Shown: positions 35,725 through 43,386, counted from the stretch's first letter. The stretch: 64,000 bases of DNA from CAVUNY01 sp963843535 (GCA_963843535.1 CAWJKU010000004.1:1178001-1242000), one strand, 5' to 3'. The notes: generated by a model not told the origin, from the letters alone. Numbers and translations: made by a program.

Positions 35725-36378
35725 TCACCCTGTTAATGCCGGTGTTTTTCGATTCCTGCCCAGCAAAAGGGTCAACACAAAACCGGCCACAAAACCACCA
35801 ATGTGCGCCATATACGCCACTCCGCCTGTATCTGTTGTGTTAGCAATCGATCCAATACCACTAAAAAACTGCAGTACGATCCAAAGCCCAATGACCACCA
35901 GTGCAGGCATGGGAATCACGCCTCTGCCCATCAATACATTGACTTTGCCTTTTGGAAACAACAAAAGGTAAGCTCCGAGCACGCCGGCAATCGCGCCAGA
36001 TGCTCCTAAATTCGGCACGTTCGATCCGGTGCTAAAAGCCAGCTGTGCGAAAGTTGCCGCGACCCCACACAGTAGATAAAAGATCAGGAAGATAATGTGC
36101 CCGAAACGATCTTCCACATTATCTCCAAAGATCCACAGGTAAAGCATGTTACCTCCCAGATGCACCCACCCGGCATGCATAAACATGGAAGTGAGTATCG
36201 TCAGGAAATCACCAGTGGGATTGGCAAGAAAGCGGCTGGGTACGAAGGCCCATTTCTCAATAAAAGCGTCACCGCCACTTAATTCCACAAGGAAGAAGAC
36301 CACATTCAGTGCAATCAAAACATAGGTCACCAGCGGAAAAATTCGACGAGCACTATTATCATCACCAATTGGAAACAT
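35725..36378 (-). CDS. Rhomboid-family intramembrane serine protease
   Basis: This 217-residue protein has six membrane helices. Visible elements are the L1-loop region of FMHAGWVHLGGNMLYLWIFG (containing HxxxN-like HLGGN), the catalytic Ser in LGASGAIAGVLGAYL and the catalytic His in AYMAHIGGFVAGFVL. Rhomboids cut membrane proteins within or near the membrane; the substrate is unknown. It lies between the CsbD/DUF5670-type genes (site C) and the FVDEP genes (site B), and could be read through from site C. Its own upstream 100 nt shows a GGAGG ribosome-binding site but no motif copy. Confidence 0.9.
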   Translation of the reverse strand: MFPIGDDNSARRIFPLVTYVLIALNVVFFLVELSGGDAFIEKWAFVPSRFLANPTGDFLTILTSMFMHAGWVHLGGNMLYLWIFGDNVEDRFGHIIFLIFYLLCGVAATFAQLAFSTGSNVPNLGASGAIAGVLGAYLLLFPKGKVNVLMGRGVIPMPALVVIGLWIVLQFFSGIGSIANTTDTGGVAYMAHIGGFVAGFVLTLLLGRNRKTPALTG

Positions 36379-36563
36379 AAGGTTTACCTCCTTTAATTTT
36401 CAGGTAAAAAATTTGCGCCTCGCGGTCACCTGATTCTGCCCGCCTTTTAAAAATCCAGCTATCAACACCGGTTCAATAGACAGGTGATGATAGCTGGTTG
36501 TTTAACAATGAAGACTGTATCAGCATCGACCGGCTTGAACTAACCAGCGAAGCGTCGAAGGCC

Positions 36564-36722
36564 TCAAATTACATGAAGCAGATTTAATATGACGAGAATG
36601 ACAGCGATAACAAGCAGAGTATGGATCCAACTGCCCGTTTGCGGGATTCTTTGACTGATGTTCCGGCCAAAAAAGCCGAGCAGCCACAGGACTACCAGAA
36701 TTACGATGATCGTCCACAACAT
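36564..36722 (-). CDS. Lmo0937-family small membrane protein
   Basis: The ATG at 36720-36722, with AAGGAGA upstream, opens 52 codons. The product has two hydrophobic helices (LWTIIVILVVLWLLGFFG and HTLLVIAVILVILNLLHVI) joined by a short polar turn, RNISQRIPQTGSW. This is the pattern of the lmo0937/DUF5670 family, small proteins often found among stress genes. It follows the CsbD gene in the unit behind site C. Confidence 0.8.
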   Translation of the reverse strand: MLWTIIVILVVLWLLGFFGRNISQRIPQTGSWIHTLLVIAVILVILNLLHVI

Positions 36723-36790
36723 GAGATTTCTCCTTTTGAATGAACATCCTTCTCTTCAAGAGAGAAGGGAACGTGGTATCACCCGATCAT

Positions 36791-37027
36791 TTACCGGGTG
36801 TGGAATCGGGTTTTCTGTTTCAGACTGGTCTCTAACTCCGTCATGTGTTTTTCAATTTCCTCGTCTGCACGCTGGCGGGTATAGCCATACTTTTCCTGGA
36901 GCAAGCCGGCGAGAATGTCGAGTTTTCCGGCAGCCCGATCCAGATCGTCGTCGGTGAGTTTCCCCCACCACGATTTAGCCTCACCCCTGATTTGTTTCCA
37001 CTTGCCTTCCAAAATATCTTTGTTCAT
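36791..37027 (-). CDS. CsbD-family stress protein
   Basis: This 78-residue protein starts at MNKDILEGKWKQIRGEAK (ATG 37025-37027, AGGAGA upstream). The CsbD signature is complete: KSWWGKLTDDDLDRAAGK, then LAGLLQEKYGYTRQRADEEI. CsbD is a member of the sigma-B general stress regulon in Bacillus; its molecular role is not known. A second copy lies at 39580. An in-frame upstream extension exists but lacks a ribosome-binding site. Confidence 0.92.
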   Translation of the reverse strand: MNKDILEGKWKQIRGEAKSWWGKLTDDDLDRAAGKLDILAGLLQEKYGYTRQRADEEIEKHMTELETSLKQKTRFHTR

Positions 37028-37223
37028 AATCGCGTCTCCTGATCTTTGAGATAGCTGTCCCAGTTTACGCCGGCGCTCGGGACAGCGAAGTGCGCCGGTT
37101 CTTCTCCTGCTCCTTAGTCTGGACAAGAATATGGCTCGAACCAGGCTATGTTTCACTTCACCGTTAATTTCGATCTAGGTACATGGGCCTTTTCTTGTCC
37201 AAAAACATGATATTAGAAAAGGG

Positions 37224-37259
37224 CTATATATGTCCCTGATACAACCTATAAAATACCTA
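37224..37259 (-). promoter_or_regulatory. Stress-island motif, site C
   Basis: The minus-strand 36-nt site is identical to site A except for one base (CATATAT instead of CATAGAT). It lies 196 nt upstream of the CsbD start and directly after the terminator at 37265-37308. That position fits a promoter for the CsbD/Lmo0937 unit. Confidence 0.75.
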
Positions 37260-37264
37260 AAAAA

Positions 37265-37308
37265 AATCCACGAAAAAACACAGGATTTATGTGTCAATTT
37301 CGTGGATT
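37265..37308 (-). terminator. Terminator at the end of the 41-37 kb stress unit
   Basis: AATCCACGAAA (37265-37275) pairs with TTTCGTGGATT (37298-37308), with an inner AACACA/TGTGT pair. On the minus strand it is followed by a run of eight T, which leads straight into site C. Confidence 0.85.
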
Positions 37309-37367
37309 AGCTGCCTGGCTCCGCGAGGATGGCGATTTTTCATCACCACATCGCGAACGATGCTGTT

Positions 37368-37640
37368 CTAACGTAAAATGCTTCTTCGACCACCACCAAG
37401 AGGCGCAGCACGACGAGAAGTACCACAGCACCCAAGGAACGCCACCAGGATCGATTCCAGGTTAATGCCATTCACTTCGGCGCCAATTTTTAAGACAGAG
37501 GTCGCGAGCCAACCTCCCAACAAACCACCAACCACACCGACGATGATGTCCCCAACCAGCCCATAACCGCCTGTACGCATCACTTTTCCAGCTAACCAGC
37601 CGGCGATCAAACCAACGACGATCCAGGAAAGTATACTCAT
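37368..37640 (-). CDS. GlsB/YeaQ/YmgE-family membrane protein with compensated frameshift
   Basis: The 90-residue product begins MSILSWIVVGLIAGWLAGKV and follows the family through NGINLESILVAFLG (residue 70). Residues 71-80 then read CCGTSRRAAP. One frame over, the same DNA reads AVVLLVVLRL, which matches the third helix of the intact paralogue at 38398 (AVLLILVLRM). From residue 81 (LGGGRRSILR) the original frame again fits the family. An extra base at the GGG at 37431-37433 and a missing base near 37398-37404 explain this. Either the third helix is truly altered or the consensus has two errors. The family is stress-associated. Confidence 0.75.
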   Translation of the reverse strand: MSILSWIVVGLIAGWLAGKVMRTGGYGLVGDIIVGVVGGLLGGWLATSVLKIGAEVNGINLESILVAFLGCCGTSRRAAPLGGGRRSILR

Positions 37641-37821
37641 AGTAGTCCTCCAATTTTTCGATCAAAAATTATTTTTGTGGTCATGCGAATGGATTCTTAC
37701 CTTGTCGCATGTTCGCTATCACCGTTATTATTAACAAGAAGTTTAACCCTCTTGGGATTGCTATTTTGGCCATAAGAATTTCCATCACAAATCTGCAGGC
37801 CATTGTCGCCAACTCCGCGGA

Positions 37822-38331
37822 TCACATTTTGTTGTTGGAGATGGTCGTATGGGTGGTGCGTACGTTTCCTTCACCGCCAGGCGTCTGTTCACGTGTCGTA
37901 CGGGTGAAGGAGCGTGCGCCTGGGCGGTCCATTACCAACCGGATGACATAGGCGACCCCCCAAAAAATCAGCGCATAGACGGCCATGGCAATGAGCGAGG
38001 TCACTTCGAGGGACGACCCTCCGGATATTGGCGTGCCGATCAACCCGTTGAATGGCCCAACAAAGATTCCCGTAATCCCGTATATGAGGACGGCAAATCC
38101 GCTATTTGGATTGGCTGCCATCAATCTCAACACGACACGGAAGGCCAGCAGAATTTCCAGAAAGGCCAGAAGGCTCCACATGATGCGGTTGAATTGGAAC
38201 CATCCCCACCGGCGTTCTGCGGCGACGTCGCGCACAACTTGCTCCGTCGCAGCGTAACCGGGATGATGAGTAACCAACGTTTCTTCTCGACGATCCACCG
38301 ACTCATCATTGATCCTTTGATCTTCGATCAT
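37822..38331 (-). CDS. YggT-family membrane protein
   Basis: The 169-residue protein has a polar N-terminus (1-45), three to four hydrophobic segments (IMWSLLAFLEILLAFRVVLR; VLIYGITGIFVGPFNGLIG; LIAMAVYALIFWGVAYVIRL) and a Thr-rich polar tail. The GIFVGPFNGLIGTP loop matches the YggT pattern of a proline-containing re-entrant turn. The same architecture recurs at 39065. YggT proteins are linked to membrane and osmotic homeostasis, with no established mechanism. Confidence 0.8.
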   Translation of the reverse strand: MIEDQRINDESVDRREETLVTHHPGYAATEQVVRDVAAERRWGWFQFNRIMWSLLAFLEILLAFRVVLRLMAANPNSGFAVLIYGITGIFVGPFNGLIGTPISGGSSLEVTSLIAMAVYALIFWGVAYVIRLVMDRPGARSFTRTTREQTPGGEGNVRTTHTTISNNKM

Positions 38332-38397
38332 AATAACTCCTTTCCTCTCTACACTGCCTCACGGATTGATTGGGGATCTGGGTCGACATTATTTCTT

Positions 38398-38676
38398 TTA
38401 TCGTCTACCATCACTCATGGTTCTTCGACCGCCGATCATGCGCAAAACGAGGATCAGCAGCACCGCTCCGGCAAAAGCTATCAGAATCGACTCCAGATTG
38501 ATCCCAGACACACCCGCATCGATTTTTAGGAAAGTGGTGCCAATCCAGCCTCCCAATAAACCACCAAGCACTCCGACGATGATGTCACCGATTAAACCGT
38601 AACCTCCACCTCGCATGACCTGTCCCGCTAAAAACCCGGCGATCAAGCCAACGACTGCCCATATAAGTATTGTCAT
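38398..38676 (-). CDS. GlsB/YeaQ/YmgE-family (transglycosylase-associated) membrane protein
   Basis: This 92-residue protein has the three-helix hydrophobic family pattern: LIWAVVGLIAGFLAGQVM, then GGGYGLIGDIIVGVLGGLLG, then LIAFAGAVLLILVLRMIGG. Homologues rise in general stress responses (GlsB of enterococci, YeaQ of E. coli). It is the intact copy against which the frame-disturbed gene at 37368 can be judged. GGAGG lies before the ATG. Confidence 0.9.
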   Translation of the reverse strand: MTILIWAVVGLIAGFLAGQVMRGGGYGLIGDIIVGVLGGLLGGWIGTTFLKIDAGVSGINLESILIAFAGAVLLILVLRMIGGRRTMSDGRR

Positions 38677-38903
38677 GATAATCCTCCATTTTTTTCATAT
38701 GTCTGCCCCTTACCACTAACTCGTAGGGAGCGTTTGGGTCAATTTATTACTCTTGCGCACAGGATCTGCGCCTTTCTGATTCCTGTAAGGTCAATTCTGA
38801 TCAGAAGGTTAACCCTTCCTGGATTTTTTCTTCCGGTCAGCACGGGTGGATCAGATCGCGGTATCGTTCTCAAGGCCGCGATCTGATCCTTCCCAGGTAA
38901 TGG

Positions 38904-39002
38904 TTAGCGCGTCCGCCTGCGTTCTATCTGAACCATCCGGCTGGCAAACCAGCCGATTACCGCTCCAGCGGAGAGCCAAACAATGAAATTCATCAGGTTC
39001 AT
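38904..39002 (-). CDS. 32-residue half-GlsB membrane peptide
   Basis: ATG at 39000-39002 with GGAGGG six bases upstream opens 32 codons ending in TAA. The product MNLMNFIVWLSAGAVIGWFA followed by SRMVQIERRRTR equals only the first helix of a GlsB/YeaQ protein, with a basic end. The good ribosome-binding site and clean stop suggest a real micro-protein rather than debris. A truncated paralogue is the other reading. Confidence 0.6.
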   Translation of the reverse strand: MNLMNFIVWLSAGAVIGWFASRMVQIERRRTR

Positions 39003-39064
39003 ACTTATTCCCTCCAAGGTTTCCGCAGTTGCACAGCGAAACCGGTAGTGTGCCTATCTCACGA

Positions 39065-39583
39065 TCAAAGAACCGGAGCGTGGGTATTTGTACGTTCGGT
39101 GACGGTGGTTTGACTGACGCCCTGAGGGGCTTGAGTCGCCACGCGATCCGTGGTCGTCGTTTGGCTGACACTACCCAGAGGCACTTGCATAGGAGTATGT
39201 TCGGCAACCATCGTTTGCCTGGTGCTCACCGGTCCGCGCGAGCGGTAGAACAGCACGTAAACAATCCGCTCAAGCGCCCAGGCGATCAGCAGGTACACGA
39301 TCATGGCAATGATCGATGAAAATTCAAACACCGAGTTGCCCGCTGCTGGAGCGCCCGTCAAACTCGCAAAGGGAGCCACGAAAATGTTGGTCACGTTGTA
39401 AAGAAGGGTCGCGAATGAATTGGCCGCATTGACCCCGACCAGCTTGAACACAACCCGCAGTGCAATCGCGGCTTCGACCAGGCCCAGCACCAGCCAAATT
39501 AATTGGGTGGCTTTAAAGGTAGCGAAACGCTGCTCTTGACCTTCTTCATGTTGTGTGGTTCTTACATCTTTATAGTCTGTCAT
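39065..39583 (-). CDS. YggT-family membrane protein
   Basis: This 172-residue paralogue of the protein at 37822 shows LIWLVLGLVEAAIALRVVFK, NVTNIFVAPFASLTGAP and IIAMIVYLLIAWALERIVYV. Its polar tail has two near-repeats (GSVSQTTTTDRVATQAPQ and GVSQTTVTERTNTHAP). Its ATG overlaps the stop of the upstream CsbD gene (ATGA), so CsbD and YggT proteins are translationally coupled here. Confidence 0.8.
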   Translation of the reverse strand: MTDYKDVRTTQHEEGQEQRFATFKATQLIWLVLGLVEAAIALRVVFKLVGVNAANSFATLLYNVTNIFVAPFASLTGAPAAGNSVFEFSSIIAMIVYLLIAWALERIVYVLFYRSRGPVSTRQTMVAEHTPMQVPLGSVSQTTTTDRVATQAPQGVSQTTVTERTNTHAPVL

Positions 39584-39771
39584 TTTGTCCTCTTTTTGTA
39601 TTCTTCTTCGGCTTGTTGTTGGGTGTAACCATACTTTTCTTGCAGCAGACCGATCAGTTTATCGTATTGACCGCCCACTTTTTCCAGGTCGTCATCCGTG
39701 ACTTTCCCCCACCATGCTTTTGCCTGGCCGCGAACTTGCTTCCATTTACCTTCAAGAATGTTATTGTTCAT
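39580..39771 (-). CDS. CsbD-family stress protein, second copy
   Basis: The 63-residue protein MNNNILEGKWKQVRGQAK, WWGKVTDDDLEKVGGQYDK and LIGLLQEKYGYTQQQAEEEY matches CsbD over its full length. AGGAGAAAAC lies before the ATG. It is coupled to the following YggT gene by a 4-nt overlap and belongs to the long unit that starts at site D. Confidence 0.92.
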   Translation of the reverse strand: MNNNILEGKWKQVRGQAKAWWGKVTDDDLEKVGGQYDKLIGLLQEKYGYTQQQAEEEYKKRTK

Positions 39772-39803
39772 CGTTTTCTCCTAAAAATGGTTTGGTAAAA
39801 AAT

Positions 39804-40241
39804 CTAGATCTGCTCAAGAGGCTGCTGAGCTGGTCTAAATAAAAAGCCGATCAGGAAGCCAGCCGCCAGGACGATTGTTACCGCTACCCAGGGATATCTG
39901 GCAACCTTCTTTGTAAAACTATCCGGAAAATTGCCGGCCATATCCTGTGCCTTCGCATTGTATTGGCTCAATCGATGGCCTACGTCTTTCTTCACCGTCT
40001 TCGCGGCATCCACCAGGGTTTCCTTGGCATTGCCTGAAAATTTTTCATATCCTTTGCTCAATTTAGAGGCGCTGTCTTCAACCCATGTGGTTGCATCTTC
40101 TTTGGCTTTGCCAGTGGCCTGACTTACGTTATCTTCTAATTTACCCAGGCGAGCGGCGCTATCTTCTACCAGGTTGCCAAAATCTTTTTTTACTTTGGCT
40201 GCGTCCTGGCTGACTTTCTTATCTAATTGTTGATCATTCAT
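39804..40241 (-). CDS. DUF883/YqjD-like amphipathic membrane-anchored protein
   Basis: The 145-residue protein has a long helical amphipathic part (1-105) with paired repeats: FGNLVEDSAARLGKLEDNVS with KAKEDA, then TTWVEDSASKLSKGYEKFSG with NAKETL. A C-terminal helix follows (RYPWVAVTIVLAAGFLIGFL). This is the layout of ElaB/YqjD (DUF883) proteins, tail-anchored inner-membrane proteins that in E. coli bind ribosomes in stationary phase. The ribosome link is family knowledge only. Confidence 0.75.
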   Translation of the reverse strand: MNDQQLDKKVSQDAAKVKKDFGNLVEDSAARLGKLEDNVSQATGKAKEDATTWVEDSASKLSKGYEKFSGNAKETLVDAAKTVKKDVGHRLSQYNAKAQDMAGNFPDSFTKKVARYPWVAVTIVLAAGFLIGFLFRPAQQPLEQI

Positions 40242-40337
40242 CTGTTTAAATCCTTTTCTATCTGTGATATGGTGCTAACTATTATTTGACTGGTACTGCG
40301 AGGTAACAATCATTGGATATGAAATGGTACTGATGCT

Positions 40338-40574
40338 TTAGTCCCGGCTTGCTTTACTCACGAAAACGGTTTCGCTGGACGAACTGTAACCTGCCCAGTA
40401 AGTCTTTCCATCCACCTGGTACTCGTTTAACATGATGGAGCGTCCAGATTCACCAACCTGCTCGACGTACACCGTCTTGTAATCCGGCACTCGGATGACC
40501 TTAACCTGTCCATCGACTGGTTCACTTTTTCGGCTAAATTGTTCCACGATCTTGATCATCTGCATTTCATTCAT
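40338..40574 (-). CDS. Hypothetical 78-residue protein coupled to the Dps-like gene
   Basis: The ATG at 40572-40574 overlaps the end of the Dps-like gene by 8 nt, so the two are translated together. The product begins MNEMQMIKIVEQFSRKSEP and then shows strand-rich VKVIRVPDYKTVYVEQV, SIMLNEYQVDGKTYWAGYSS and SETVFVSK. It is small, soluble and probably all-beta after a first helix. I do not recognise the family. Confidence 0.65.
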   Translation of the reverse strand: MNEMQMIKIVEQFSRKSEPVDGQVKVIRVPDYKTVYVEQVGESGRSIMLNEYQVDGKTYWAGYSSSSETVFVSKASRD

Positions 40575-41178
40575 TTTTCCCACCATCTTTTGATGACTTT
40601 ATGATGACTTTTCCAGATTCAACCAGAGGATGAAACGATGTGATCTGTTTTTCATGATGCGCCATCTCTGGCTCGATATAGGAACGCAGCATCCAGGCCA
40701 TCTTTTCATGTAAACGCATGATGCTGACCAATAAATCGAAAGTGCCTTCGTCCTCGTACTCCTCGGAGCATTTTCTAACATCTTCGCGCAAGTAACGAAT
40801 CGAGGTTTCATGGTCAGCCAACAGGTGCAAGATGTCGGGAGCAAAACCGGATTGTTCTTCTACCCGAGAGTACCGCTTAAATTCCTGGAGGCTGCCGATG
40901 ACCATCCCACCCAGCATGCGCACTCGTTCGGCGATCTCATCGGAGATATGGTTAAGTTGCTCATACTGGGAGGCGAAAAGGATATTCAGCTCGATGAAGC
41001 CTGCTCCACTCACGTTCCATTGGGCACTGCGGGTCTTGACTGTTAGCACGACCTCGTTGGCCAGAGTGTGGTTGAGGATTTCCACAATCGAATGGCGAAC
41101 ATCGCCATCCAACCCAATGTTTGGCTGGATGAGAATATCTAGCATCGGGTTGTGGCCGTCGTTACGATTGTGTCCCAT
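40567..41178 (-). CDS. Dps-like ferritin-fold protein lacking ferroxidase ligands
   Basis: The 203-residue protein aligns without gaps to the core of Dps: LTVKTRSAQWNVSGAGFIEL, then QYEQLNHISDEIAERVRMLG. The five ferroxidase positions of E. coli Dps (H51, H63, D67, D78, E82) read Q53, N65, A69, D80 and E84 here, so three are lost and iron oxidation is unlikely. The N-terminus (MGHNRNDGHNPMLDILIQPN) is short. The remaining four-helix bundle (HLLADHETSIRYLREDVRKC; IMRLHEKMAWMLRSYIEPE) is intact. A structural or DNA-packing role is possible. It is the first gene behind site D. Confidence 0.82.
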   Translation of the reverse strand: MGHNRNDGHNPMLDILIQPNIGLDGDVRHSIVEILNHTLANEVVLTVKTRSAQWNVSGAGFIELNILFASQYEQLNHISDEIAERVRMLGGMVIGSLQEFKRYSRVEEQSGFAPDILHLLADHETSIRYLREDVRKCSEEYEDEGTFDLLVSIMRLHEKMAWMLRSYIEPEMAHHEKQITSFHPLVESGKVIIKSSKDGGKNE

Positions 41179-41233
41179 ATAGCTCCTTTCACAAGATGGT
41201 TTTTTCTTACCTTATCATCCTATCCGAATGGTG

Positions 41234-41269
41234 CTATCTACGTCCCTGTCACAACCTATTAAATACCTA
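41234..41269 (-). promoter_or_regulatory. Stress-island motif, site D
   Basis: On the minus strand, TAGG half-sites at 1 and 12 and GGGACGTAGAT at 24-34 fit the common 36-nt frame. It lies 55 nt upstream of the Dps-like gene, which heads a run of about ten stress genes down to 37368. Confidence 0.75.
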
Positions 41270-41290
41270 CTAATAAATCCGTTTTAAACC

Positions 41291-41314
41291 AAAAAACTCG
41301 CCGGGTCAGGCGAG
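41291..41314 (-). terminator. Short terminator-like hairpin upstream of site D
   Basis: CTCGCC (41297-41302) and GGCGAG (41309-41314) flank GGGTCA; on the minus strand six T follow. No minus-strand gene ends nearby, so it may insulate site D from read-through. Between 41315 and 41677 I see no gene, only a GGTATA-AC-TATACC palindrome at 41429-41442 and AT-rich DNA upstream of the SnoaL-like gene. Confidence 0.55.
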
Positions 41315-41677
41315 GATCGTAAACCAAATATATTTGCAAAAACCACAGAAAGCACCGCGTCTGCGATAGCTTGTTTTGCTGGTATTGATGTTCGTTGTGG
41401 ATTAGTTCAGTGGTACCGCACAAAATATGGTATAACTATACCCCAATAGTAAATAATTCTGCCCGATCGTGACACAGAATACCTACCTAGGCCGTCTGCC
41501 TCATTATATGGACAGCCTGTTTTGTTTTTAAAGTTGATCCTGCGATCGCTCCCGATTAATACTCAACGCAAGATCAAAATTCACTCACTGTTCACTGCTC
41601 ATGGTTAACTGTTTACCAATTTACACTGCTCGAGATCATGAAACGTACGGATCGGAGCAACCCTTTAGGAGGAAAAA

Positions 41678-42133
41678 ATGGACGACATCGATATTGTGAA
41701 AGCATACTTTGCTGCACTGGATTCGGCTGATATGGAACAGGCGGATCAGTACCTTTCTGAGCAATATCAGCTGCTTGATTTTACCCCGCAGCCGATGGAC
41801 AAGCAGGCTATGTTTGGCTTGATCGGCCATCTCAAAGTCGCACTCCCTAATCTCAGGCATTCCCTGAGCAATATTTTCGTTGATGGACATGTGGTGAAAT
41901 TAACGGTTCAGCTCAGTGGTACAAACTCTGGCCATTTAGACCTGCGGGAAATGGGAATCGGCGTTGTTGCTCGTACCAGAAAGTTCGTTATTTTTCCCAA
42001 TGGAAATTACGAATTTACCCTGAACAACGGAAAAATTACGATAGAACGGGATGTTTCCCCCAAATCGCCAAACCGGCGCATGTCAGGAATGCTCAAAGCC
42101 ATGGATGTTAACGTGGCAGCCCTACAATTTTAG
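41678..42133 (+). CDS. SnoaL/NTF2-like protein
   Basis: This 151-residue protein is the only plus-strand gene in the stress island. MDDIDIVKAYFAALDSADME and ADQYLSEQYQLLDFTPQPMD are typical of the SnoaL-like/NTF2 fold, with strands HVVKLTVQLSGTNSGHLDL and FPNGNYEFTLNNGKIT forming the cone. AGGAGG lies before the ATG. Members act as small-molecule cyclases, isomerases or ligand-binding proteins; no catalytic residue pair can be chosen here. Confidence 0.75.
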   Translation: MDDIDIVKAYFAALDSADMEQADQYLSEQYQLLDFTPQPMDKQAMFGLIGHLKVALPNLRHSLSNIFVDGHVVKLTVQLSGTNSGHLDLREMGIGVVARTRKFVIFPNGNYEFTLNNGKITIERDVSPKSPNRRMSGMLKAMDVNVAALQF

Positions 42134-42220
42134 TTAAAGCCGCCTCGCATGAATGGAGAAAAATAAACGCAAGACCATTCACTTCTTTGCTTGGTTAAAA
42201 AAAGCCGCTCGCACTGTGTG

Positions 42221-42333
42221 GGCCACGCACGCGAAGCGCGCCTGCGGCGAATGAGAAACCGTCATTGCGAGCGGAGCGAAGCAATCTCCCAATAATCAGA
42301 AGATTGCCACGCCCCTTCGGGGCTCGCAATGAC
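42221..42333. repeat. Composite dispersed repeat, copy 1 (modules Y and X)
   Basis: Module X (42261-42333) is bounded by GTCATTGCGAGC and its exact inverse GCTCGCAATGAC and contains an inner CCCCTTCGGGG hairpin. Module Y (42221-42255) carries CACGCACGCGAAGCGCGCC. Module Y recurs inverted at 42773 and 44562, and module X at 44426. It lies between convergent genes. Confidence 0.75.
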
Positions 42334-42372
42334 GATTCATCAAAAAAGAAATGGATTTGGTAAAGCCAAAAA

Positions 42373-42413
42373 AACATCAAATCCTATCCGCAAGTTGGAT
42401 AGGATTTGATGTT
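42373..42413 (-). terminator. Terminator after the RRM gene at 42431
   Basis: A 17-bp perfect stem, AACATCAAATCCTATCC (42373-42389) with 42397-42413, is followed on the minus strand by a T-run. It lies 18 nt after the RRM stop. Confidence 0.9.
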
Positions 42414-42430
42414 GCAAGAGAGGTTGTGTT

Positions 42431-42700
42431 CTAATAACTACGCGGGCGTTCCTCACGCGGGCGAGCTAAATTAACTTTTAAATCTCGGCTGCCAAGACTT
42501 TGCCCATTGAACTGTGCAATGGCCTTGTTGGCTTCTTCCTGGCTGTTCATCGTTACAAATCCAAATCCTTTTGAACTGCCGGTGTCACGATCTTTAATGA
42601 GAATGACCTCATTGACCGTCCCAGATTGGGCAAACAGACTGCGTAAATCATTCTCGTTGGTTTCGTAGGAAAGGTTCCCTACATATAGCTTTATTTCCAT
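42431..42700 (-). CDS. RRM-domain RNA-binding protein
   Basis: This 89-residue single RRM protein starts at MEIKLYVGNLSYETNENDLR (ATG 42698-42700, AGGAGAAA upstream). RNP2 is LYVGNL and RNP1 is KGFGFVTM, both with the aromatic residues that stack on RNA. The tail is basic and Pro/Arg-rich (LARPREERPRSY). Such proteins in cyanobacteria and Chloroflexota are cold- or stress-induced RNA chaperones. An in-frame upstream extension is hairpin-derived and lacks a ribosome-binding site. A paralogue lies at 45072. Confidence 0.9.
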   Translation of the reverse strand: MEIKLYVGNLSYETNENDLRSLFAQSGTVNEVILIKDRDTGSSKGFGFVTMNSQEEANKAIAQFNGQSLGSRDLKVNLARPREERPRSY

Positions 42701-42725
42701 TTTTTCTCCTCTTTTTTGTTGTTTC

Positions 42726-42812
42726 GGGTGTTTTTTCGCGCGACGAAGTCGCGCGAAAAAACACCCTGGCAACATTCGCCAAAGGCGCGCTTCGCGTGCG
42801 TGGTCGCCGTCA
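42726..42812. repeat. 19-bp hairpin and dispersed repeat, copy 2
   Basis: GGGTGTTTTTTCGCGCGAC (42726-42744) and its exact complement (42748-42766) close on a 3-nt loop. Immediately after comes module Y (from 42773, ATTCGCC, then GGCGCGCTTCGCGTGCGTGG) with a small GGTC/GACC hairpin. It separates the CarD-like gene from the RRM gene. Confidence 0.7.
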
Positions 42813-42885
42813 GGCTGACCAGCTTATAATATTCATTATGGATAAACCACCGGCGCAAATCGATCTGATAGGCCGGGTATGTATC

Positions 42886-43386
42886 TCATCGATCTATGAG
42901 TTCTGGCAGGCCTCCTCGCAATAAAACATCTAACTCATCGCCGGCATTGGTGCGTTCGACACTCAATGAACGCACCCATTCATCCAGCAGTTGCTCCTGA
43001 GCACGGGAAAAAACAGACGCATCATTTAGATTGAGGGTATGCTGGCGTGATCGATCCGCCAGGTCGCGGATCAAATGGCACAGGTCGGCTAAAGTCTTTT
43101 TTTGCATCCGTTCCTGGAGCACAATTCTGCGTTGATATTGATGGTCAGGCAGAAGCTCCCCTGGAGCTTGGAGGATGGCGAAAAGTGCGCCAAACTGGTT
43201 ACTTTCGGTAGGGAAGCGAATCGAGCTTACTATTGACTCTTCGACCGGCACCCATATTTGCATGCGGTCGACCTCGACCACATAATACTGCTGGGTTACC
43301 CCGGCGTATTCCTTTTTTTCTATCCTCACAATAGTGCCCAGGCCATACGTCCAATGTACGATGATGTCGCCAATTTTGAATTTCAC
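42886..43386 (-). CDS. CarD-like transcription regulator
   Basis: This 166-residue protein starts with GTG at 43384-43386. Residues 1-55 form the CarD/TRCF RNA-polymerase-interaction Tudor-like domain (FKIGDIIVHWTYGLGTIVRI, YYVVEVDRMQIWVPVEE). Residues 65-160 form a helical domain with LPDHQYQRRIVLQERMQKKT and LADLCHLIRDLADR, as in CarD. CarD binds the RNA polymerase beta subunit and stabilises open promoter complexes, often in stress. It belongs to the unit behind site E. Confidence 0.9.
   Translation of the reverse strand: MKFKIGDIIVHWTYGLGTIVRIEKKEYAGVTQQYYVVEVDRMQIWVPVEESIVSSIRFPTESNQFGALFAILQAPGELLPDHQYQRRIVLQERMQKKTLADLCHLIRDLADRSRQHTLNLNDASVFSRAQEQLLDEWVRSLSVERTNAGDELDVLLRGGLPELIDR

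Noticed and set aside
36791..37156. Longer CsbD gene starting at 37156
   Set aside because: The added 43 residues are Arg-rich and lack family similarity, while AGGAGA precedes the ATG at 37025-37027.
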